This document shows, one piece after another, positions 50,701 to 62,700 of a stretch of DNA of 64,000 nt. The stretch is from positions 16,938,001 to 17,002,000 of the forward strand of contig NC_092580.1 in NCBI RefSeq assembly GCF_037975245.1, in the 5' to 3' direction. The first letter of the stretch is position 1, and each line of letters starts with the position of its first letter. Under the pieces are notes generated by a model that saw only the letters and a program-made list of their open reading frames with translations, did not search any database and had not been told where the DNA came from. Source of the stretch: Apostichopus japonicus. Lineage: Eukaryota > Echinodermata > Holothuroidea > Aspidochirotida > Stichopodidae. The position numbers and the translations under genes are program-made.

Positions 50701-53700
50701 TGATGGCAACTATGTTTTTTCGCCTCTACTACCAGACCACTTGGACAATTCATGTTAAGATTTGTCACTGGGTAATACTATATGGAATTGTTTACGAAAT
50801 TGTGTAGCCTTGAAAACATTTCAATCGACAAATTCTGAGACATTTTTACCTTATTTTCGGTGTACCAAGCACCCATCTCACATCTAAAGCTATGTCTGAA
50901 TGTTAATTACTCAGACCTAGCTTCAAGCATCACTTGTAAAGGAGGTATATAAAAGAGGGTTGATTATTCAATAGTATTATGTACCATTGGTGCACTACAT
51001 GTTTTATGCAATCCTCTTTCTTAAATTGTTTTGGCTGAAATTGTACTGGAATAAGTAATTAGTCTCTGTTTTCAGCCATTTCTTATACATCCATACACTG
51101 TTGTTCTCTTATGCATCCATACACTGTTGTTTACCCAAACACACATAGTCATTCGTGTCTACCCTATCTATAAGCACCATAAATCTCCTGATATGAGCTT
51201 CACCCATTCCACATATACAGGGTTGTATTCTTGCAATATAAGCAAACTTTCTTATACATCCATACACTGTTGTTTACCTAAACACACATAGTCATTCGTG
51301 TCTACCCTATCTATAAGCACCATAAATCTCCTTAAATGAGCTTCACCCATTCCACATATACAGGGTTGTATTCTTGCAATATAAGCCATCTTTCTTATAC
51401 ATCCATACACTGTTGTTCTCTTATACATCCATACACTGTTGTTTACCCAAACACACATAGTCATTCGTCTCCACCCTATCTATAAGCACCATAAATCTCC
51501 TTAAATGAGCTTCACCCATTCCACATATACAGGGTTGTATTCTTGCACTATAAGCCATCTTTCTTATACATCCATACACTGTTGTTCTCTTATACATCCA
51601 TACACTGTTGTTTACCCAAACACACATAGTCATTCGTCTCCACCCTATCTATAAGCACCATAAATCTCCTTAAATGAGCTTCACCCATTCCACATATACA
51701 GGGTTGTATTCTTGCAATATAAGCCATCTTTCTTATACATCCATACACTGTTGTTCTCTTATACATCCATACACTGTTGTTTACCCAAACACACATAGTC
51801 ATTCGTCTCCACCCTATCTATAAGCATCGTAAATCTCCTGATATGAGCTTCACCCATTCCACATATACAGGGTTGTATTCTTGCAATATAAGCCATCTTT
51901 CTTATACATCCATACACTGTTGTTCTCTTATACATCCATACACTGTTGTTTACCCAAACACACATAGTCATTCGTCTCCACCCTATCTATAAGCACCATA
52001 AATCTCCTTAAATGAGCTTCACCCATTCCACATATACAGGGTTGTATTCTTGCACTATAAGCCATCTTTCTTATACATCCATACACTGTTGTTCTCTTAT
52101 ACATCCATACACTGTTGTTTACCCAAACACACATAGTCATTCGTCTCCACCCTATCTATAAGCACCATAAATCTCCTTAAATGAGCTTCACCCATTCCAC
52201 ATATACAGGGTTGTATTCTTGCACTATAAGCCATCTTTCTTATACATCCATACACTGTTGTTCTCTTATACATCCATACACTGTTGTTTACCCAAACACA
52301 CAAAGTCATTCGTCTCCACCCTATCTATAAGCATCGTAAATCTCCTGATATGAGCTTCACCCATTCCACATATACAGGATTGTATTCTTGCAATTTTAAG
52401 CCATCTTTCATCTTATTATGCTTTAATAACTCTCTTTGGTAGAAGGAGAGACACTTTTGCAATCTTCTACCATTGTAGCTGTATGCAGAACATACCACTC
52501 TTGTTGCTAGATTCTTTGCAGTTTGTCTAAATCTGTAATATCTTAAGGTCTTATTAAAGAGATTCATCAAGTTTGTTCTGCTTGTTAGATAATTATTTCT
52601 GATGACCCCAGGGTCTGAGAGTAAACCAGGTAAATTGTTTGCCAGATGGTAAAGAGGTTCATCATATTTGTAGTATCAGAGGCAAGATAAAGAGGTCACA
52701 TTGTCTGCCATAATGCTGCTGGTGGACCATAATTTAAGAATCTTTATAAAACCAATTATCCATGTAGTGCCTATAAGCCTTGTATTATTTTTTCATTTAC
52801 CTTTCCATACTTTCATAGCTTCACTGTTACACTCTACTAGTTTGGTTGATGTAATAATCATGAGTTCTTTGATTGTTAATTTTCATTAATATTTAATGAT
52901 CACTTCCCTCCTACAATATGTTCAGAGCCACCTAAAGCAGGTATGTTTGAGTGCATGATTTAGTCTCTTAATGTACCCAACCCATCATCCCCATTTTCTC
53001 ACTTTTTACTGATATGTCTCGTGGTGGATATTATTAGAAGAATGATTTTTACGGCATGAGAGATATTACCCCGAATGTGCCCACCCACCCCTAACCTCTT
53101 GTACTTGTAGGAGGATGGAGCTCTCTTTGCTCCTCATGTTTCTTTTCTGTCTTTTTTTCTTCCAGTTCTGTATTTTTACCATTTTACCTTACTATGGAAT
53201 GCTTTGGTATTGGTGCAGTTATCTCCCCTTGATTCTTGCTAGTATTAATTGCATACTTGTTTTAACTGAGAAAAGTTTTCATCTTAAATCACTCCTTAGT
53301 TTGGAGATTTTCAAACACAAACCATGAATTCCACCATGGTAATTTGTATATTTTGTGTTTGTTGATTCACTTGGCAAAACTGACTGGGAAATTTTGGGGG
53401 CTGAAAAGCTTACTGGAAATATCATTCATCTTAAGGTTAAAACTGCATCCTCATAGCATTTTGTGTGGTGAAGATTTTTATTTTTATTTTTAAATTTGGT
53501 GGTTTATGTGAATGCATCTGGGAACAGCAGGGTAAATGGTGCCATCGTAGCAAATCATATGAAAAGTGTTTGCTTTCATATTGTACTTGTAATATTTATG
53601 TAGCTTACTTATTCACATCAGAAACTAATATTACCAAAAAGTTGCTTTGGTGAATTATTGAAATTCTAACTACAGAGAACATTGACAGATCAAACATGTT

Positions 53701-56700
53701 CCAAAGGTATCACATTTCAAGGACAATTCAACAAGAACATTGTAATTTTGAACAACTTATGCGGTGAAAACATCATAAATCACTTACTGTGAACAAGACC
53801 CTGCAAGAGTCAAGGGTATAAGCAGTCAAAATAGGTTATTTACAATCAAATAAATCTCAACATTTGGACAAGATATTGAGATGAGGTTTCAACTAGCAGT
53901 GTGGAATATTGTGTTACATTATCTGCAGCCGAACATTCCTGCGAACTAATACTGAGCAGTATGTATGAAATCGACTTTAACTGCAGTGCTCTTATAGACT
54001 CTCTCCTAATTATTTGATACTTCAAAATTATTCATCAAGTTGATTAGTCTTCTGTTTGGTTAATTCAGAAGTATAAAGGTAGGCCAATATTATGAAGGAG
54101 CAGCAGTTGTTTAAACAGAACAGAAGGTTGCAATGCGTTTGATTACTGGTGATGCTAGGCAAAATGTGGCACTTCATGGCCTTCTTAGAGAAAAAGTTGA
54201 TAATTTTTATTCTTCTAGCCTTCATGTTTCTCATTTATGGTGGTAGTAGTTATAGTTTTATGGTTCCCCTCCCCATGGTTCTCCTTCGTTTGATTGTGAC
54301 ATTTTAAACAGAATGCACTTTAAGTTAACTTAACTTCACTGAATGCACTAAGAACTTTAAAACTGAATGCATTTTCTCCATTATGCTGGTACTATTGATA
54401 AATTTTAAACATGAAAATATTACTATTTTTTGTATATATATATATATATATTTTTTTATCATCATTGAAACTTCTTTTTCTTCACTGCCTGTGTAGAGCA
54501 GTATAATAATCTCAATGTTAAAGACTGCCTTTTAGAGACCTCAAATTTGATCATGTATTAATTGTCAGCTAGTCTGCTCATTACATTGAATGATGTCTAT
54601 AGGTAATGAAATTGAGAAATGATTAAGAACATTTATTTCTCATAATATAGGATAATTCATATCATAATACAAGTGAAAGAGCTGGGATTCTTCCCTTGTT
54701 TGGTAACTTACCTGAAGAGGTCAGTTACCCAAAATATGATTTTTCTGAAATTTCATGACTCTGGTTACATACTTACAAAGTCTTATCCCCTGATACACCC
54801 CAGCTAGTCACCTGAGGTCCAGCTCTAGTGTTTGACTTGTTCCCCTCCTACTGTCACCATAAGGTCTTATGGTCACAGTACTCTTCAGTCTTTTGCCTTT
54901 CTGTGGAATGGACTCCCCGAGTTAAAAGAAGCTGAATCTGTGTCTAATCTGAAAGCATTACTTAAGACTCAATCATTCTCAACATTATAGTGATCTTCTA
55001 TCAGCTCAACAGACGTATGTGTGTGGTTCACTATGTGAGAAACGTGTATTATTATTATTAATTGTACTATTCTTTCGTATAGGAAAAGGAGGTGTCTTTA
55101 AATCCATTCATGGGGTGGGTGCAGTGATGACCAACATGGTACTTGGTAGTGGGCTGCCTCAAAGTGCCATGGGGATGCCAGCAGATGGTGCGAATCAAGG
55201 CAAGGGCTCTCAGGACAAGAAAGAAGACAAACTTGTGATGGAAACAAAGTTGAAAATTATTCAAATTTTGCAGGTTCGTTTGCATGTATCCTATCTTAAA
55301 TACTTGGCATTTTCTGTGTATACTAAAACATTTAAGTCTCATGTCGATCTTTGTAAACTCATTGGGATGTAAGTCACCTTCATGCAGTATCTTTTAAAAC
55401 ACACACTGTTAATTGTTTCACTCTAAAAGCCTAGCTGGATGTTGAGTTATTGTGATCCTTCAGAACTAGATGTTCCAATTCCAAGTATCAGATTGGGTTC
55501 CACTTCAGTCAAACTTTTGCTTTGCAAGAGGCAATATTCTCACATAGTGGTTGAGTGATTAACATAGTGGTGGAGTGGTTAGAGGAGACACAGACCCAAC
55601 CATAATGTTTTATTTATATGACAGAGATCCTTTTGAAGAACAGCTCCCAAAAACAGCTAAGAAAATCTTCCTCTATTTGGGAGATATCATTATTTAGACA
55701 ATGTATCTGGGATTTGTTATTTTGTAAATCTGTGATGTCATAGTGCCATTAGGATCTAGAACCAGTTGTTTTTCTTTTCATATTTTCAAGGTGGAAATGT
55801 TAACAGTGTTGACAGTCACCTCCATTACAGAAAAATAGCAATCTAAAATAAAGAGAAAATAAAAAACTTGATGCACAAGTGACTCAGTAATGTAATACTT
55901 AGACTTGATCAAGTCTTCAGCCTTATGTGTGAAAGACCTTTAAATCTGTCATATCTCCCAAATGGAAGCATATTTTCCTTATCTGTTTTGGGGTTCCTGA
56001 CAATTATCTCTATCACGTAGACCAATAATCATGATTGGGTTTGTGTCTCCGTTAACGGGTAATGGATAATTGAAAGATTTTGCTTTGTTTCATTTTTAGT
56101 GTGAATCAATTATTGAAGGTGTCTAGGTAGCAGGCTGCAAACATAATATTACATCCCAGCCTTTATATTTCTTGGGCAAGGTCATACCAATACTATACAG
56201 TATGATTATGTAAATGCTCTCTATATTAAATAGAAAGCATGGATAACATATCCACAAGCTGTTAGCATATCTCAGCAATACCTTCATTACTGCAGAGAGC
56301 ACTTAAAGGGTGTGAAGACTCGCGCAAAAAGAAACGTCTAATTCTGGTAATCTGACCTAGTTTCGAATGAGGTGTAACAGAAGTGTTGGACACCATTATC
56401 GATCCCAGAACATACACACACACAGCTTTCTACCGTCTGTAATTAGACACTAGTGTACAGTCAATACATACAGCTGCGGTCAATACCCACAGCAGCGTAG
56501 AAATGATACAGCGATGGACATCTCAGGTCCATCTAAAGGTAACAAGGTATCACATTTCATTACTGTCTGCATTTTGTAGCGACAAGAGATAAACTTCACT
56601 TGCAAGCGACGGAAAGTTAACTTTTTCACAGGGCGGCATCCGGTTTGGGGCGAGTCTTTAATGCCTTTAAACTGATCTAGACTTCATTAGCTACTTGCTG

Positions 56701-59700
56701 TGACAGTTTCTCTTTCTCTGTACCTCTATTTACACTTTCAAATACTCATTTCGATATTTTTACAGTTCATCCTGGATGTGAGACTGGACTACCGAATCTC
56801 TTCCCTCCTCTCAATCTTCAAGCGGGACTTTGACAAGAGGAAGGACCAAGATGCAGACCATGAAGCAGCTGGTATGGTGGACAATACTGGTATCAACCTA
56901 GAGGTGATTGGTGAGGAGGCTGAAAAGATATTTGACGGCGCTACTTACCAGTCAGAACTTGATTTGGATGGCGCCGGTGGCAAAACCTTCCTCCGGGTGT
57001 TGCTACACCTCACCATGCATGACTACCCTAAGCTTGTATCTGGCGCCCTAAGGTTACTCTTCCGTCACTTCAGCCAACGGCAGGAAGTATTGCAGGCATT
57101 CAAACAGGTTAGTTCTCTGATCATACAGCTTGGAGGAATGCTTGGGGAATTAAATCATCCTCTCAGCCTTATATCTATTGGACATATATACATTTCATCC
57201 TGACCAAAGCATATAGCCAGAGTTGATGTTTACATAAGTCACTTGATAAACTTGGCCTTGAATCTGTGGGATATTTGTCCTGGGTTGACCATCCTTACTT
57301 AGATATATGACCATTGTTTGAAGTTTACCTAAGTCAATAAACGATCCTCTCAGCTTTAAATTTGTTGGGCATGTGACCTTCCATATGTATTCTGACCTTA
57401 GTTATATGCCACCATCATTACAGTTAATCCCACAGAGAAACAATTTCATTCTCAAGTTGGCCGAGGTAATTTTAGAACTGTTGTAGGCTAGAGACACTAA
57501 CACAATGCATACAGTTATCTTCTCTTGGTATCTGCAGCTAGTACTCTTTGCAGTCTTAGTTAGCTACTCATAAACAGTGATACGTGTCACTTCTAGTTGT
57601 CCCATTTGAAGCGGTTAATTAAAGGGTGTGAAGACTCGCGTACAAAGAAACGTCTCATGCCGGTAATCTGACCTAGTTTCGAATGAGGTGTAGTGTAACA
57701 GATGTGTTAGATACCACCATCGATCCCAGAAAATACACACACAGCTTGCTACCGTCGGTAATTAGACACTAGTGTACAGTCAATACATACAGCTACGGTC
57801 AATACCCACACACAGTGTACATAGCAGCGTGGACATCTCAGGTCTAGATAAAAGATGACAAGCTATCATGTTTCATTACTGTCTGCATTTTGTAGCGACA
57901 AGAAGAAAACTTCACTTGCAAGCAACGGAAAGTTAACTTTTTCAGAGCATGGCACACAGTTTGGGGAGAGTCTTCAATGCCTTTAAGGGAAATTGTAGTC
58001 TGAAGCAAAGACTCAGATCTTCAAACTCTTAACTATGTTTAGATTGTAAAGTTGAACCATGCTAAATATGTAATGATTTTTTCTGCTGTCTCATATTTTT
58101 AATTCCAATTTCCTGTTTATATTACCATCCATCTTTTTGCTCATTGATATATTCTAATTATTACCTTTATTTGCTGATAGGTGCAACTGCTGGTGACAGA
58201 AAAGGACATTGAAAATTACAAAAAGATCAAACAGGACCTTGATGAACTGAGAAACATTGTAGAGAAATCTGAACTTTGGGTCTACAAGAGTAAGCAGGAT
58301 AAGAAGAAAGGTGACAAGGTTAAGAAGTTGGTGAGTGATGTTTATGATCCTGCAATGGAATTGACAGCTTGATAGCCAGTCTTGATAACAAACAGACAAA
58401 TGGGGGGAAAGAGCAGAAAATAAACAGAATGACCGGAGTTACTATATTGTAAACTACAGATTAAATTAAATATGTCAGTCATCAGTCATGAATTAGTTTA
58501 GTATCCTGTACTGAAGTAGCAGCTTAACTTAAGCTATCTATAGATTAAGAGAAGACTGTGGAAGAGAAGGGAAGGAGAAGGCTGAAATGACTAATTTAAG
58601 TTGAAGATTTTAAGTTCTATACAAAGAGTATACATTTCTGTATGGACTTGGCAGTTCATTCAGAGAAAAAAGAGAGTATAAGAATAAACAGAGTGGCTGA
58701 ATTCGCTAGTCTAGTTCAGCGTTTGTATTAATAGTTGAAGGGTCACTTAGCAATGAGTATGATACATAGTCTGTGGATGAATTAGCATACTTGTAACAGA
58801 GAACAAAGCAAAATCACGAATATGAAGAAAACAAAAACTAAAGAACGATAATACAAGAACAAAAAATCATAAGCTTGACCATGGTCAGGTTTCATTTCAA
58901 TTAATGAGGAATATGTAAAATATTTTGAAAATTTCCATATTGGTTTTTTGAATGTCAGTAACATTTGAATGTCTTTATTTTTTCATTCATATTTGAATCC
59001 CATTAATATTTGAAAATTGTCTACCAAAGTAATTGCTAATATAAAAAAAAATCAGTATTTAACTCAATAATTATCATTCATTTGGTGATGATACCTAGTA
59101 TGATCAGTTGCAATCACACATCACTCAAGGAATGGGTGATACGCTGTGGAGTTTGGTTTAAATTGATAACTAAAAAATGCCAAATATTACTTTCATCAAA
59201 ACTATATTAAGTTTTATTTTGTTCATTGAATTAAATTTCCTTGTTTCTGATTTGTTTTCTTTGCAGCCTCCTCAGAAGTCACTGCTGAACATTAATCAGT
59301 TACTCCATGACATGGAGAATGGTCCTCCTCTGGATAAGGCCAGTGCCAAGAACTACAAGAAAATATGTGAGGTAATTAAAACTGATAGATTTACTTGTTT
59401 TCTGTATCCTACAACGTGCTCCATAAGGTGGGTTGTATGCTTTTGATTAATAGGATACAAAAATTGTCATTAAAAAATTGCTGATTTGATGTGGTAATCA
59501 GGAATTTTTACTATTGTGCTGGTGCTTTCTAAGAAGCTTTGTTGTAGGTAACTTAAGTAGTGTCACTAGCTCAGTGTCCATTATGAACACTTTATATGAA
59601 TTCTTCATTTACCAAAATGTGCAATTAACTGGCAATGAGCATCTGCCATCAAATTCATCCCTGATTCTTGTGTAGGATAGGCAGGTATATCTGCTATATC

Positions 59701-62700
59701 TGCTAAATACCAATGTTTAATATCGGAAAGTACACAGTTTTGTAACATTTTGAACATCTGTTGTATCACTTTACTGCAACAAAAATAATATCTTGTAGGT
59801 ATATTTGTGAGGAAGGAGATGAAGAAACTAACAACTTTCTTACTTTGACTATCAATAAAACTAAGCCTTCTGTGCCATTAGTAAAATGAAGGCTTCCTGT
59901 GGGCAGCAACAAAATGCCTGGTGTGCATTTTTCAGGAAGAGTAGACTTTGAGGAACCAACAGCAGCAAACCTTGTGTGAAACTAGACCTTTCTGACAGGA
60001 TGTTTCTTTTATATCAGAGAGGATTGCCACAATTTGGTATGTACTACATACCTACACATTTATGGTCTATTAAGTTGTTTTCTTGTTTCATTACTGCCAG
60101 ATATTGAAGAGCCTGAGCAGTCTTTGTGTAACCTACTGTACCACGACACGGAAAAACCAAAAACATGAGCAAAGACTTCTGAGGAACATGAAAGCCCATG
60201 GTGTGGTCTTGGAGCTTCTCCAGATCCCTTATGATGAGGTAAGCAACTGATCTGTAGGTGATTGTCTTCAAAGAACAAACGATCACTTTGGTTACTTTTT
60301 TGGAGGGGTAGACAGATTTACATATTTCCATAAAACACTCTATATTTGTTGTCATCAAAGGACAGACCATCTCAAAAGACTGATCTCTTCAGGTGTGATA
60401 TTAATTCTGATTTGACTTTGGTATGGGTATCTCTCATGGTGACATCAGGGTCTCTTTCTGCCTTAGAGGGTTGTTTGTGCTTTGTAAGCAACACCTTGTT
60501 ACCTTTGCCCTCTTATTACAGAATGCATCATTGTATGGGTGAAGAGTTCATGTTTAATGTTTTGCCAGGAAGTAATTATGCCGCATTTTTAACAACCACA
60601 TGCAGAGACAACTGCGACAAGACATGAGACTGGTTTTCTTGAAACAAATTATTTGTATGATATCATTATTTTACAGACACTTCCAGTGACTTTCGACATA
60701 GAAGGGGTAAAACCTTTAGCTTGTCTTGCTAGAAATGTTTGTGGTTTATTCTTGCATGAGATGATCAGAAGTTTTGTCTGTCTTTCACAACTCTTGATAT
60801 ATTCCATAGACCACAGCTTATATGTATGAAAATGATGGGATCGGAGTTATATCACAACCCCCCCCACCTTTACCCATCCCCCTAGCAACATACACACTCT
60901 ACTCACAGCATGGGTTGGTTTCCCATCTTTTGTAGAATCATTTATATATTTATAAATTTTTATTATTTTCTGAATTTATCAATTTGGGCTTATGTCCATT
61001 ATTTGAGGCATTTCTGGTGAGGTTTTTTTTTTTTTTTTCCGGCCAAGAAACATAGAAAGTCAATTAAAAAAAAATTGAAATCATTTGTACGACTGCGGTT
61101 GAAGTAGTATACTAACCAAGACAGTTTGCAGCATGTCCATTGTAAATAATTGAAACGAATGCCAAGTTAGATTACTTAAAACTGATGTGTCTCTGAAAAT
61201 AACTCATTTGATGTGCTAACTCATTGATTAATGTAAGTTATTGGCATAAGACTTTCCTTGCAGGGAAGGATGACTGTTGAGATAATATCACTTCATAGTT
61301 TTTCTGACCTTAGTTTTGTTTGCTACTGGTCTGTTTGTGGGTGGTGGGGAGGGGGGGGGCTGCTTATACGTTACTAATGATTTATGGTTGCAAATGGTTC
61401 ATAATAAAACTGTCATCCAAATGTATCTTGACCATACAGTGTAGAGCTAGGAGCCATTTTCGATAATTTGACAACTTTATCACCTCTTCCAGAGCTGGCC
61501 AGCTAATAAGGTGAACCTGTATTTCGTATTTTAACCAAAAAAAATAAAAAAATGATAATAAAAAAGGCCTTGAAAAGAAACAGCTGCAAGAATAGACAAG
61601 TTGTTAACTGATGAAATTGGCCCTTACAGTCACCCCATAACCAGTCTAATGGTTCAACTCCCTTAATGGCTAATAGTTGATGTGGTAAAATGTTGTTCGG
61701 CAATTCCACAGTGCACTTTGTGCAAGTGATTGTCAGCTTATCTTCGTCAACAACCAATCTGAATGAGAATTAACTGGTTAAAAAGGTTGGCCGTTTCCAG
61801 ATGCTATACATATGGGAATTGTCCATATGCAGTGTGTGTTTACAAGCTTCACAGAGCTTTTTGTTCACTTTGATAAAAACTAATGAAAACAGTTTAAATT
61901 TAATATCGACATTCGTAACGGAGAAATTGTGTTTGAGCTAGAGGAGTTTTGAAAGATAATGGGATGCAAGTGTATTCATAAATATGTGACACCTAGGTAT
62001 AGATTCCTTCTTCAGTGTAAAGAGATTTTGATCATTAGTCCCATGACAAACTTGGCCAAAAGTTATGTTATTACTACAGGAATGTTACAGAAGCTAACGT
62101 ACATACGTAACCGTGAAAACGTATCCCTGGGGATGTTCATTCAATTTTTTTTTTTTAGACAAATTAGATGCAGTAATTTTCGGGAAGATTCTCAATTGCT
62201 GTTCATTGCTGAGTTACAAATTGTATCTCAAGTAACATTGGCCTTAATGTGTTGTGTTGGCTTTTGTTGCTACCTCCGATATTATAGTCAGCACACTATA
62301 TTCTAGGTGTTAGTGTGGGAGTTTGTTACTTCAGACATTATAATCATTACACTTTACCATAAAAAGGAACAGTTTGGAGTGTAGCAGTTGCTACCTCCGA
62401 TATTATAGTCAGCACACTATATTCTATGACCAGTATGGGTGTTAGTGTGGTAGTTTGTTACTTTAGACATTATAATCATTACACTTTACCATAAAAAGGA
62501 ACAGTTTGGAGTGTAGCAGTTGCTACCTCCGATATTATAGTCAGCACACTATATTCTATGACCAGTATGGGTGTTAGTGTGGTAGTTTGTTACTTCAGAC
62601 ATTATAATCATTACACTTTACCATAAAAAGGAACAGTTTGGAATGTAGCAGTTGCTACCTCTGATATTATAGTCAGCACACTATATTCTATGACCAGTAT

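Noticed and set aside
51252-52309. Repeated 70-codon minus-strand frames
   Set aside because: They recur once per 169-bp satellite unit and have no protein resemblance. They are a by-product of the repeat.
52325-52570. 81-codon minus-strand frame as a transposon protein
   Set aside because: I could not match it to any transposase or polymerase motif. It is noted only as the satellite flank.
53101-53112. GTACTTGTAG followed by an open stretch as another ITPR micro-exon
   Set aside because: No donor in the correct phase follows within a short distance and the sequence is unlike micro-exons A and B.
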